The notes under the pieces: generated by a model
What the model saw: the letters and a program-made list of their open reading frames with translations, nothing else
What the model was told of the DNA's origin: nothing
Databases searched by the model: none
Part shown: piece after piece, positions 21,583 to 32,592 of the stretch
How the letters are laid out: each line of letters starts with the position of its first letter
Numbering within the stretch: position 1 is the first letter of the stretch
Program-made: the position numbers and the translations under genes
NCBI RefSeq assembly: GCF_009017415.1
Contig: NC_092408.1
Coordinates: 3,844,001 to 3,908,000 of the forward strand
DNA length: 64,000 nucleotides
Direction of reading: 5' to 3'
Source of the DNA: Aspergillus flavus
Taxonomy: Eukaryota; Ascomycota; Eurotiomycetes; Eurotiales; Aspergillaceae

Positions 21583-23094
21583 ATGAAGCACTACAAGCCA
21601 ACTTTCCGGTGCGAGATTAAAGGTGTCGCAGAGACCCAAAACCTGTCCATTGAACAAGATACGAAGGAGGTAAAAGCCGGTATCGTGACAACAGCTGGCG
21701 AGGTCACCGGATACAAAGTTAAAGCAAGTCCTCGGCTGCTGGATCGATGGCTGGACACAGTCGTCCGCATTGCTGGGTCTGCACCGATCTTCTGCTTTAT
21801 CGTTGGTGCTCTTCTCGTTTGGGCTTTCTTGGGCATTCGTTTTGGAAAATCTGCTAAATGGACCGCTGTCATTTCAGATGTACAGGCTATCCTGTGCTAT
21901 GTGTTCGACTCTTTCCTCATGCGCCAACTGCTCCGCGAATATTCCGAACAGCAAGAGGCCATGGCTGAGATGAAGTCGAGACGGAACAGCCATGAGCGAA
22001 TGCTCGGGAAGCTCAAGAACAAACTGGGGCCAGAGGGGGTCCATCGTGTATCCCAGATTAGTGGCAATCGGCCCTTAGATGCACTGGATCAAGGGACACG
22101 GACACAAGGCTGGTTTGCGCGAATGATTATTTTCTCCGCGTGGGCGTTCGGGCATATCATCACCGTGGGCATGTACTGGGTCTGCATCTTTATCTGGCTG
22201 GGCTTTGGACACTATTGCGGCTGGACGGACCAGTGGCAGCTGTACATCAATTCAGCAACGTCGGCTTTGATGGTCCTGGTATTTGCGTTCCTGGATTGTC
22301 TGCGGGAATGCTACGCCGACTATGTCAACAATTGCCTGGACGCCATCTTCCGTCTTGACGCTACACTCGAGAAAGAGCTCCGCTGCATCACCGATGACCA
22401 CCTTCCAAACGAGCCCGAGGTTATTCAGCCGCCGCGTGAGAATCCACTACAGGTAGCCGTATTCTACTACGCCGACATCATCGGGACACTAGTCGGGATC
22501 ATGATTCTCATAGCGGTGATCGTTGCCTGGGCCGCAGTCGGACCGGTCTTCCACTTCAATGACAATTGGTGGCTCCTAATTGGCACATACGCGGGGCTGA
22601 TCGGTCTATTCGACAGTTTCATTCTGCGCAATATCCAAGGCAAGGTGAAGGAGTACACGGTTTGTCAAATTCAGAGCCTGGAGAAAAGAGACATGATGCT
22701 CTTCGCTAAGACGCAGATGGCAGTCCCGCCCAAGGATAATTTTGATACATCCTCTGTCACTCACCGAATCTCGATTGCTATGGGGAACGTCTGCTCGCAT
22801 CTGCTCATGGTGGTTGCTGGCTTCCTGCTTACTATTGGCTGTGTGATTGGTTCGAGTGCAATGAGGTGGAGTACGACGGGGCAATTGATTTCGAATATTC
22901 CCCCTAGTATTATCGAGACCTTTTTCATGCTCATTTTGATCACCGGTCAGAATGATGCGGATGCCAGCGCGAGGGTTGATATGACTAATATTTATCACCG
23001 GCGGCAGAGACTCTTGTGGTTTGTTAAGGACGCTCGGGAATACCTGGCAGTTCGTCCAGAGTCAGCAGACCTCGCTGAGAAGGGCGACAATTAA
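21583..23094 (+). CDS. Low-affinity iron/transition-metal transporter, Fet4 family
   Basis: This is a plasma-membrane protein of the Fet4 (iron permease, low-affinity Fe2+) family. The single exon gives 503 residues from the first in-frame ATG at 21583; the frame is open 20 codons upstream but without an ATG. Eight hydrophobic segments are visible, in two related halves. Each half pairs a long segment with a shorter one containing an acidic/Arg motif: LGIRFGKSAKWTAVISD with YVFDSFLMRQL, and FHFNDNWWLLIGTY with LFDSFILRNI. Hydrophilic loops with charged helices separate the halves. It lies downstream of the PPIP5K-like kinase on the same strand, but about 900 bp away and probably independent. 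Copper or zinc transport is also possible for this family. Confidence 0.8.
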   Translation: MKHYKPTFRCEIKGVAETQNLSIEQDTKEVKAGIVTTAGEVTGYKVKASPRLLDRWLDTVVRIAGSAPIFCFIVGALLVWAFLGIRFGKSAKWTAVISDVQAILCYVFDSFLMRQLLREYSEQQEAMAEMKSRRNSHERMLGKLKNKLGPEGVHRVSQISGNRPLDALDQGTRTQGWFARMIIFSAWAFGHIITVGMYWVCIFIWLGFGHYCGWTDQWQLYINSATSALMVLVFAFLDCLRECYADYVNNCLDAIFRLDATLEKELRCITDDHLPNEPEVIQPPRENPLQVAVFYYADIIGTLVGIMILIAVIVAWAAVGPVFHFNDNWWLLIGTYAGLIGLFDSFILRNIQGKVKEYTVCQIQSLEKRDMMLFAKTQMAVPPKDNFDTSSVTHRISIAMGNVCSHLLMVVAGFLLTIGCVIGSSAMRWSTTGQLISNIPPSIIETFFMLILITGQNDADASARVDMTNIYHRRQRLLWFVKDAREYLAVRPESADLAEKGDN

Positions 23095-24194
23095 TTCTCT
23101 GAAGTCACAGTTGTCTGGATAGCATTGTAATTGCTATTCGTGAGTTTTCGAGACTGTCTCGCTTCAACATGCGTTACAGTTGGTTTGATTCTTTGGTTTC
23201 CCCTTCGCTCAACCGATAGGGCATAGTATGAAAGTTATAGTTTTTGATTTGTATTTTGTATTTTTAATTCTCCATTTTTTTTTTTTTTTTTTTTTTTTTT
23301 TGTATCTTTGTTGTCGTTCAGTCAAATACACCAATTGAAATATACCGCTGTAACTTGTAAACCCTGGATCAAGCACAGCCCAATCCCACCCAACACCTTC
23401 ATACAGTGTCCCGAGTCCATTTCCCTCAAAGTCTGACATTGACCGTGGTAGCATGTGAAGTCACACAATAGAAGAAACCATAGAGCAACTCTAGTTCATA
23501 CCAGGAATAACACCAACCCCACCCAAAATCAACAAAATCCCTCAACCCAGCCAACTTCTTAGTACAACATGACTATATCGTGGTCCAAACTAACCCACCC
23601 GCAACCCATAGGGCTGAACGCCCCACTTGTCACCGCAGGGAAAAAGCTTAATTTCCCGAGAATGCCTCGTTCTGAGTGGATGAATTCTCTTAGCTTGACC
23701 GGGTTGAAGAACTAGATTGACCCTGGAAAAGCTGTTGCCTACAGCACTGCCTCTTTCTTGGGAGATGGATACCGCCTCGACCTGCTTATTTGGATTAGCT
23801 TGCTTTTCAGTGGGTAATCTTCATCTCGGAGAATTTAATAGGAGATAAAAAAGATTGAAAGTGACTCACTGTGGACGGTAGTGAGGTGAGGTGTTTTTTA
23901 CGGGCGAATGAGATGGTGTACAGGCTTCACGGGGTGGGTTGTCTTTCTTCTTGAGTTGTTGGTATGTGCCTTGGGTCATACGGTTGATATTGGTTTTACC
24001 CTTGTTTTTGAATTATTGGGGAGGGAGAGGGGCATTCACGAGATAGTACTGGAAGCAATTAGGTGTTTCAATTATGTTATACCTAGAAGTACTAGTATGG
24101 ATGCTGGTTACTAGGATTTCTGCGTGTATCGATAGTATATATCCTGCGTGTTAGTCTGTATGGAAATAAGATTTCGCGGCTGATGGATAAGGAC
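23095..24194. other. Intergenic with long poly-T tract
   Basis: About 1.1 kb. A run of about 26 T residues lies at 23275-23300, in the Fet4 3' region. One 48-codon frame (23569-23715) has no recognisable similarity. Nothing else is supported. Confidence 0.45.
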
Positions 24195-25050
24195 TCATTT
24201 ACAGGGGATAGAGCCTAATTTGATCCAGACAAATGAGCTTCTACCACGCCACCATTGGAGACCATCGCACAGCCTTCTTTGAGGAGACGTTCTATTCGCA
24301 CGCGAAACATATACGTCTGCAACATGCTCGATCAGATCCTTTATAGTATTCACACAGCCTACTGCAACAGCAGCATGAAAGACCAACCCAAAAACACCGT
24401 GATGTATACAGGAGTATGGAGGAGATGTATGGATATCTACTCCAGCCTCAACCAACTTTTGCACGTATTCTATATTCCCTTCAATACATACAATGTGCAA
24501 GAACATCACTAGTACCAGATCGCAAGGATCAACAGATAAACCTTCATCTAACAGACATAGGATAATCGGTTCCCACATCTTGTCGACCACAGTCCCTTTG
24601 AAAGCAAGTGCGAACTCGGTATGATGGCAAAAAATCAATGTACCTTACAAGTTCATCTTCGGTTCAAGATCCCGACCGATCCCAGAAATAACGTCCGGGG
24701 GACTGCATGACGACACAATCATACATTCTGAAAACATCGGCGCCAGTGTGAATTTCATATCGGAATACTTGGTAAAAGGCCCAACGACAAGCATGATACA
24801 CGTTTACATTAGCTCCGTGCGACACGAGTAACTCAACCACCCTTCTCAGGGGGGCCGTGAATACTGTTTATGGCTAGATGAAAGATGCCGGATTCCCTTT
24901 CTAGAAGATTTCGAGAATGACTTTGTACATGATTAAACAAAATGGATTGATCAATGTCCTCGATGCCTTCGCGGGGCATCCGTGTTTCCACTGCTTCGGT
25001 GCCAAAAGACTAAACTGCTCTGCCATCCATGCAGATCAATGTATTCAGCT
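24195..25050 (-). pseudogene. Decayed ankyrin-repeat gene
   Basis: Ankyrin-repeat fragments occur in different frames on the minus strand. One frame near 24865-24960 carries GIFHLAINSIHG and runs into a stop. The frame next to it, near 24810-24850, continues as VVELLVSHGANVN, a typical ankyrin helix-turn. The switch coincides with a run of six G/C bases (about 24848-24853), which suggests a single-base indel. A third frame (24195-24638) holds GNIEYVQKLVEAGVDIH and further degraded repeats, ending SSFVWIKLGSIPCK. Multiple frame changes and in-frame stops indicate a pseudogene. No start or complete repeat array can be defined. Confidence 0.65.
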
Positions 25051-25895
25051 CCACTTACAGCAAGGCAAAGCATATACTAAGTAGCACTAGCACTACCTCC
25101 TTCTCATCCTTCTAGTAGACATAATAAGCGAATACTACGTGCAGATGCTCACATATCGATACTCCAACTATGACTTGAGCACAGTAGAGGATTTCCCAGT
25201 GCTCGAGCGGGTGGTGAAATCATTCGAAGCATGTAATACAAACTCCTTTGCGTAGCAAAGAATCGAAGTAGTTTTTAACTTTGTCCGCCCGGACGTTAAA
25301 TGGAAGAAGCTGTTCCAGGCTTCGCTGCTTAGGGTACCGGGCTGTCCACATCTACCGCGAGTATACTTTCAACTCTCTCTGTCAAACGAACCCATGTCCA
25401 ATAAAATAAAAGGTCCCAGTGGGAACTACTGACGCTTCCTTTGTCCACTATTACATATTCTACCCGCAAAACAGCAGCTGTTGCGGAACATTTTGAGAAG
25501 TGGCATCTGGTTGGGCTAAATAATGACTTGCAGTGCTCCTCCACCTGGATTCGGTTTCCGCACGGAATTAGTATCATCTGCATGCAAAGGTGGGCTGGCA
25601 GAGCAGATCTATTAGCCATGAAATCGGGTTGTTGTTCAGCTACCAACAGTGGACGCGACATATCCACTGCCCAGAGAAGGTAACTATGTTACATTTATCT
25701 CTGGTTCAGAATATTCTTGTCTACATATAAATTCGATTCTTCATCCTCCCCTTTGCCCTATCATCCTGGCAGCAAATAGCATAAATCACCCTTCACTGCT
25801 CACCTCTCTTGATCTGTCCATCATTCTTCGAGCAACAGTTCCAGTTTTACTCAAACTCTCTTCAATCCAAACTACTACGAGCAGAACGCCTCAAG
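25051..25895. other. Intergenic, possible small frame on minus strand
   Basis: This stretch separates the ankyrin relic from the aegerolysin-like gene. A 110-codon frame with an ATG at 25659-25661 runs down to 25329 on the minus strand, divergent from the aegerolysin-like gene. Its product has six cysteines but no recognisable domain, so I do not call it a gene. Confidence 0.35.
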
Positions 25896-26267
25896 ATGTA
25901 TGACCAGTGGATCGGATTCAATATTGTCAATAACTCTGGGAGTTTTCTCAAGATCAGCAATGCTTATCTGAGAGAGTAAGTTTACCTCTAATTCTTCCGT
26001 GAGAGCTCTGCTAAGAGGTTTTCGTACGGCAGTGGTAAATTCTATCCGTGGGATGACAAAGACAACGAAATATCTTTCGATTCTGTCACCAATAGCCGAA
26101 TCCTACCTGGCGTGCAGGACCTGTCCTTCGGCTCTTGTGGCAGAGCGTACGTGCCAGTTGGTACCGCGGGTGAAATATCTTTCGAAGCTGATGGCAAGGT
26201 CGTGGCGAAGGTAGAATGGGACTGTCCAGCGCTTGCTGGGTCACAGAATACAGTGAAGAGCTCTTAA
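25896..26267 (+). CDS. Aegerolysin-family (Asp-hemolysin-like) small protein, C-terminus short
   Basis: Aegerolysins are small beta-sandwich proteins that bind membrane lipids; some act with a separate MACPF pore-forming partner. Two exons, 25896-25975 and 26033-26267, flank a 57-nt intron with a canonical GTAAGT donor and CAG acceptor, and encode 104 residues. The family signature is seen as a near-N-terminal QW, then GKFYPWDDKDNE, a central GRAYVPVGTAGEISF and a late WDCP. There is no signal peptide, as usual for the family. It is shorter than the usual 130-140 residues, because the frame stops soon after WDCP and the last strands are missing. It may be truncated or may use a further exon I did not resolve. 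No MACPF partner gene is in the window. Confidence 0.65.
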
Positions 26268-26849
26268 ATAATCAAGCGGTGGTCTGCCAAATACATCGTT
26301 AATGTCGCTGTCATTATTTATTCTCCAAGGCGATGAAGTATTTGAACTTGGGGAATCTGTGGAGAGATGAGAAATAGATGATGTATCCAGGTATTGAGTT
26401 TGGATCGCGAAGGACGACAAGTTCCTATCCTGATGGGCATGCCCTCAAATACTTCTGCCTGAACAATTGTGGCGAAATTTCGAGGAAGACTGACCCGAAA
26501 CCGCTCTAGCAACAGTCACTTTACCTACAAGCCTGTGAAAAAAGTGAAGGTGGCGAATAAATACAACAATAACAATCTATATCAATCTATATCAATCTAT
26601 AGTTCTGTGCACTGCTTGATACATATAGTTCCAGACACGAGACAGACTCTCAGTAATAAGTCTATACCAGCGCGCCAGTAGAGCAAAAGAAAACCCATAC
26701 CCGTCCCATATTCCCCATATAGCTAAGCAAGCAGGAATAGGAAAGCAATCCTACAGTTTGACACACAGGTGCTATAGTCTAAAGACTAGAAACCATAGAG
26801 TTTATACTCTAGTGGCACCGCGGCGGCAAAAGATGATTGGGAAACCATT
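26268..26849. repeat. Convergent intergenic region with short tandem repeat
   Basis: This 580-bp stretch lies between the 3' ends of the aegerolysin-like gene and the dioxygenase gene. A 10-bp unit (AATCTATATC) is repeated about three times at 26573-26601. Nothing else was recognised. Confidence 0.5.
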
Positions 26850-27891
26850 CTATAACACACCCACATAGTTGTCACCATGTTCAATGGCACTGGTGTCAAC
26901 ACCTAGGGTAATGTAACCAATCATTCCCTTGGTTACGTCCTTTCCATCCATGGGCACGATATCGACCACAGGGTTGAAGCCTCCAGCCGTGTCGTAAGGG
27001 AAAATAGAGTCCTCGGCGTTGGTGGTACGGTTTATCTGCTTGTGAGAGGCGTAAGGCTCAAGAGACATGATCTTCTCTGCCAGCGCTTCGTCGAAATATA
27101 GCTGGCCAGTGCTCACGACGTTTCCTGTGACAATGGTGCCGTTTTCACGGAGAGTCCAGTCGGTGTGAACTTGAACGTGGATGTGAATTGTACGCTCAAC
27201 ATAGAATCCTGCAGTCACATTTATAAGTAAGAGTTGTACTGAAGGTCCAGCCAGCCCGCTACTTACCAGGGAAGATGGTCTTCATTTCCATCATACCATG
27301 TTTATCGGTAGGCCACATTCCGCGCAGGAAGGTAGTATTATCGGTGTGCAGGTCAGTGGTTCCAATTTTGTAGTCGCTCCCATTGATGCCCAGCTCATTG
27401 AGGAGCTCGACGAAAGGAGTGTTGGGCGACAGGTGCGTGAAGCTGGAGTAGGATCCAGTAGCATTGCAGTGCCACATATCGATCAGAACATCCTCGAGAG
27501 GTTCGCATGTGGCCATGTCGAGAACACCAATATCTAGCCACAGCGGTACACCGGGCTGGTTCTCAGTCATGTCCCGGCGGAGCGTTTGCGAAGGGGGGTA
27601 GACATAGGGTCCTTCAGTGACCTCGGGGGTCAACACGCAAGTGTCGTTCTGGATAGTCTCGAAGTAGGGTGCCTCGGTGTGAACGGAGAATGTAGTGTTG
27701 TGACCATGCCAGCGGCGGTCGATGTTCCGTTTCCAGCGCCGCTCATGGTACTGGGAAACGTTCTCGCGACACTTCAAACCCATTGCGGAGCGACGACTGA
27801 TCTCGCTACGACTCAGGATATCGTGTGGCCCCGCATGAGCCATAGCAGTGGCCAGCAAGGCCAAGGTTAGGAGCGTAGAGGATATATGCAT
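26850..27891 (-). CDS. Secreted intradiol ring-cleavage dioxygenase family protein
   Basis: Intradiol dioxygenases open catechol rings between the two hydroxyls using non-heme Fe(III). Two exons, complement of 27267-27891 and 26850-27208, flank a 58-nt intron and encode 327 residues. A signal peptide (MHISSTLLTLALLATAMAHA) precedes a short basic region with CRENVSQYHERRW, typical of the extracellular fungal group. The catalytic core includes LTPEVTEGPYVYP (first Tyr ligand), VLIDMWHCNATGSYSSF, and FPGFYVERTIHIHVQVH, where the second Tyr and two His ligands sit. The intron falls in PG/FY next to the ligand Tyr. A TATTTATA element lies about 85-90 bp upstream. It probably acts outside the cell on aromatic or lignin-derived catechols; the substrate cannot be told. 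Confidence 0.88.
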
Positions 27892-30800
27892 TGTAACTTG
27901 GTATTCGGCTTAAGGATTAAACAAGTGGTCGTGGCATGGAGGAAACATCCTTTCTAGTGTGGCGGACGACCCTGTATAAATAATCCGGTAAGCAATGAGG
28001 GAATTACGCAGCTGAGCTCGCTGCGGTACGCGAGTCCATTCAGTTCCGGCATAATGTCTATGGACTCACCCGGTTTGTGGACCATGATGGGACTGAAACC
28101 GAATTCGAGATAGGGATCCTGAAACATGACGCGGCTTGAGAATGGCTACATGGACGACTTCGCGGAAACTCCACACCGACGAGTCCAACAAATACCCATT
28201 ATTCAGCGGATATAACTTGGCCCTATAAAGAAATGAAATAGCGGCGGTACTAGACTGCATCCTGCCCATTGACATACTTCCTAGCGTAGTAACTCATACA
28301 AAACGCTGTGGAAGAGATCAAGAAGAATTGGGTGAACCCTGAAGTCTATCGACAAATTCAATAAGATCTCGTCATTTTTATCCCTTCAATATAATAGTGC
28401 CTCTATGTTAATTTGCTACGTATTCATGTATTGAGGCCGCAATATCAAAGGCACAGTCATTGATGAGACATGTCTTCGGGAATATTCCCAGTGCGGAAGT
28501 CGAAGCACCAACCTGCCCCACAAATAAAACTTTAAATTAGATGAAAGATCCTTCCTGGTTGAGAAAACCAAGATAAGGCGAAAAAGGCCTGGCGTTCTTC
28601 GAACTTGGTTGCCTACCATAGGACCCAGAGTCTTCAGATTTAGGGCTTTCGGCCGGCTCAGATGGGAACTACACGGAACTACGTTAGGTTTACTAACTCG
28701 GCGAATCTCCTCTTAGTCAGCTACAGGGGCTGACTTCAACCAATCGGATCGAAGAGCTGAAACTAGGGCCTGCTCACTTTAGTACTGGGATCTGCGACCC
28801 GCATACCAGGAACCCCATCTAGACACAGAACAATGCCTGGAAGGGAAGCAGAGTAGATTTACCGCTTAGTAAAGCATAGCCTCACATGCGATAAGAGAAT
28901 ATTGTACTTCCATGATTGCCTCGCATTCTAGGAAACTAATGATGATCTGTAAAGCAGACATGTCCAAATATGGTAACCAATCCACTAGTAGCCGTAAGCT
29001 ACTCAGCAGCGGCTATGCAATACATCATGAGAGAAGAAGAGAAATATGATGCGGAGTGAGGCCGGATAATCACAACATCTGTGACTATTAAGCAACGACC
29101 AGAACAAGCCAACGAGTGATCCAGGGCGGTAGCCGTCCATCGCAACGACCCCCCTTAGTCTTAGCTATGAGCAACTAGAAGTGGGCCATCCTTATTACAA
29201 TAAGAGGTTGTATCATATTCTTCAGCCACAGGCATCCTTAGGATTCCAATCGTGGTCGATTTCATTGGAGGCAAGCCATTCGGCGCTATACTCCGGATAA
29301 CGACTGGGAACGGCTCTCATAGATTTCGTCTACTTCCTATTCCGTTCGTTTGTCCACTTTTACGGGGCTCGTACTAATATTCTCGGAATTACGGCCTGGC
29401 CCCTATACTTCCTAATATTCCGGGAGGAATGGCCCAGTGCTAATGACAGATAACAATAGAGTCGTCATCGATTGACTTGATGTGCTTCTGTTGAGCCCGC
29501 TGCATGCTGTTTTGGGCGAGATTCCGGTTCTTTTCCATTCGGCCGTTCCATCCCCTGTGCACGGGGATATTATCGACCATTGATTTATGTTATCAACTTG
29601 TAAAACAAAAGCTAGATCCGTGACAATATTCCCAATATATCTATCAAGGAAGAGAAGATTGACTCCCCATAGCAGCTGTACTGGTTCAAGTACCCTGAGT
29701 AGTTTGTACAAAAAATCCCACACATACCAGACCCAGATATCATACTCGATTATTCAATTTTTACCATATACTTGGTTGGTGCCTCATTAGGAGTACCAAC
29801 TCCTCAGTAGGTTCATACTAGGTAGTCTACCTTCTAGCACAAGTAGTTCTTTCTCTCTTTTAAAGGAAGATATCCATATGAAAAAGATAAATAAATCAAT
29901 AAATACATAAATAAATACATAAAAAGAGAAAAAAAAAAACCTCCACCCAGGATGTTACCTCACTACGTACAACATCCACCATATACTATGCTCTCTTAAA
30001 CCTACGTGTCTTACACATTATACAAGAAGTCCTACCCAAGTCATCTAAATATGGAACCTCTACCATATCTTCTATCTTCCTTTCATTGTTTGCGCTATCA
30101 CGTTTCATTCGTCTACATATCAGGCGGACTATAATCATCCCCTAAGACTTTTAGCATATATTCACCCAACAACTCAATAATCAAGGATATTACCTCCCAA
30201 TATAAACAACCAATAACCCAATACTATACTAATCCAACTAGCACATCCCACCCTACCTATCACTACAAACCCCTCCCAAAAGCCACATCTTCTAATCCAA
30301 GGCCGAAGTTTGCAGTGGACAGGAAGAATGTAACCCTAAACCGCCATCCAACACGGCTTACATTCCCGAGATAACAAACCCTGATATCTAATCTTAGTCG
30401 ATATTACTTGCATATAGACAATCGCATTCTTTCGGCTGTGCATCATTTACGATCTTAGGTAATCTTACTATGTATACTATCAAATCACAGATCATATTCA
30501 TACTCCGACTGTCGACTAGTAAATAAGTAATACACAGCCTGAAATAACATACTAACGTACAGTACAGCAAGTTACATACATTAAACCAAAGACTACAGTA
30601 ACTCCGGCGATAACCTGTCCAGTCAGGAACACCTGCTCCGGACTAGTTGTCATCTGTCAGTTTTCCGAGGCGCCCGATTGATAACCTTAGGCTCCGCTTT
30701 TAGTGAGGGGTAAAAGCGTCGACGTGGGATGTCAGATGACATCAGATCGGCGCTTGCATTAGTGTTCTAGGAGTACTTGGTAGTGGGGTCACTGGATTGC

Positions 30801-31401
30801 GAAAAGACAGAGAAGACAAGTCAAAGTGGTAAAATTGTAATGTCTATCGGTACGATGGTAGTGGGTGTCTATATACGCAAGACGCAACGAAAGAATCAGA
30901 CCAACCGTGGCCGAGATAGAACGAGTCGCAAAATGGTATCATCGAAGACAAATAAAGCCATGGGCTCCAACTTGCAATAGACAATGCAAATGACTCCCGA
31001 TGAGCGAGCATACGCCAGACAAGAAAGCAAAGCTCCGTCCCAGTTGTAAGCAGAATGAAAAAGAATTAAAAGTGCCCAGAGTAAAGAAATGACAAAGGAA
31101 ATAACAAAGGAAAAAGATAAGTGTCAGAATGATCCGCGCTGATAGCGGCAATGTCCCTTGAACGAGTAACTGAGAGCGAAGAGCAATCCAGTCAGTAGGC
31201 CAAACCAAATGCGCGCAAATGCAATCCGACAGATCAAACGTAAAATGCCGAGGAAGAGGAAGCTCAAACAGCAGCTCTGATGTCGCCCTGCAGTTCCGAT
31301 TATTCATTCCCGACTCTTGAAGTTGAAATGAACAAAATCAATCAAGTTTACTTTTCTTGTTGGGCCGATGCCCGGTGATATATCGCAAAGGGTTGCGAGG
31401 A
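27892..31401. other. Gene-poor block, 3.5 kb
   Basis: No supported gene is seen. A low-complexity AT stretch (ATAAATAC units and an A-run) is at 29880-29940, and 29950-30600 is strongly AT-rich. A 46-codon minus frame at 29440-29580 is too short to support. The block begins with the dioxygenase promoter and ends with the 3' UTR of the Ser/Pro-rich gene. Confidence 0.5.
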
Positions 31402-32592
31402 CTATGCCAACGGTCGTCGAAGAATGTCCTCGCAGTTGGCGTCAAATCGCATGTTCCATAGCCGAACGCTGTTCATCAACTTCTCCGTGCTCTCCAATTC
31501 GCGGTCGCGACCAAATATCGTCTCGACAAATTCACAGCCTGCGTTGCGGCCCATCGACACACTCTTACCACCTTCTCGCTTGGCCGCTTTCCACATGAAC
31601 TGTTCGCAGGTTTTCAGCAATTTCTTAAACCGCGCCCACAGGCGCTCACCACTCTCCAAAAAGTCCTCTACCACTTCTTGGTGCTCAGGCTGCTTGATCC
31701 GGTCTAAACACTCATCGGCCCTCTTGATCTTACCCGCCAACTTGATCAACAACAACCACAACTCGCCCGCGACATCGGCCATCGGAGTCGAAGCACCGTG
31801 GTGGAATACCGTCCAGTCGTAGATCCACTTGCCGAGGGAGTTCGCATCGAAGACACTTCCCAGGAGAATGATAGGGGTTTCGGTGGGATCCCAGTTCTTG
31901 ATCGAGTAGCCCGCGGGAATGCCAGCTTTCGCCGCATCTTCTTCCGTAGCCTTCGGAGGCGGCTTGGATGATGTCGTGGGCTTGGGCTTCGACGGGGTCC
32001 TCGTGGAGGTGGACTGGCGACGTGCGCGGGACCGCTTCGGTGAGTCGTCATCATGCACAGGAACCTGAGTAGAATAACAATATTGATCAGTGGGTGGCTT
32101 TGGCTTGCGTGGAGTTGTAGACGAGAATCGACGGGGCTGGCTAGCTTCCTCGCGAGAGGCGAATCGTGGCGCGTCATCGAATCCATCGTCGACCACATCT
32201 ACAAAGATGGGTCGTTTCCGGGTCGAGTGCGACGGGCGCGGACTAGCGTTATCCCAAGGGTCCGCCGGGGCATAGCCCATGGTGCTACGGCGACGATGAT
32301 AGGACGAAGAGCCACCAAAAAAAGCACTTACATTCTCGTGCTTGCGCGGTGGCGTGCTATATTCAGGCATCGCGTCGTAGAAAGGCGTACCGTATCCGGA
32401 GTATTGCCATCCTGCTGCTTCCTTGGGGGTGCCGGCATAACTGGCTTTGCGACTATGGCGCTTCGATGATGGTCGAGGGGAGCCGTAGGGATTGGCGACC
32501 GAAGTAGCGTAGTAGGCGTAATGAGGAGATGTGGGAGGCGAAGTCATATAATGGGATGACCACCCGGGGGGTGGAGTGGAATAATGATACAT
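31402..32592 (-). CDS. Conserved Ser/Pro-rich protein with ordered C-terminal helical domain
   Basis: The function is not known. The single exon gives 396 residues from an ATG at 32590-32592. The first 220 residues are disordered and rich in Ser, Pro, Tyr, Arg and Lys (SPPTSPHYAYY, RARRQSTSTRTPSKPKP). The C-terminal 170 residues look folded and helical, with AGIPAGYSIKNWDPTETPI, LLGSVFDANSLGKWIYDW, VAGELWLLLIKLAGKIKR and CEFVETIFGRDRELESTEK. Proteins of this layout are widespread in Aspergillus and are often labelled 'vegetative cell wall protein gp1-like', a name that rests on composition only. There is no signal peptide, so a cell-wall role is doubtful. A GTAAGTG near the middle could mimic a donor, but removing it would break the frame. 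Confidence 0.75.
   Translation of the reverse strand: MYHYSTPPPGWSSHYMTSPPTSPHYAYYATSVANPYGSPRPSSKRHSRKASYAGTPKEAAGWQYSGYGTPFYDAMPEYSTPPRKHENVSAFFGGSSSYHRRRSTMGYAPADPWDNASPRPSHSTRKRPIFVDVVDDGFDDAPRFASREEASQPRRFSSTTPRKPKPPTDQYCYSTQVPVHDDDSPKRSRARRQSTSTRTPSKPKPTTSSKPPPKATEEDAAKAGIPAGYSIKNWDPTETPIILLGSVFDANSLGKWIYDWTVFHHGASTPMADVAGELWLLLIKLAGKIKRADECLDRIKQPEHQEVVEDFLESGERLWARFKKLLKTCEQFMWKAAKREGGKSVSMGRNAGCEFVETIFGRDRELESTEKLMNSVRLWNMRFDANCEDILRRPLA

Noticed and set aside
23569..23715. 48-codon ATG frame on the plus strand
   Set aside because: It is too short, has no recognised motif and no good splice continuation.
25329..25661. 110-codon cysteine-containing frame divergent from the aegerolysin-like gene
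   Set aside because: No family resemblance; it could be chance. Transcripts would be needed.
29440..29580. 46-codon minus-strand frame with a protein-like composition
   Set aside because: It is short and isolated in an AT-rich gene-poor block, with no neighbouring exons found.
32320..32370. Possible 47-nt intron (GTAAGTG to TAG) inside the Ser/Pro-rich gene
   Set aside because: Removing 47 bases breaks a frame that is otherwise open for 396 codons.
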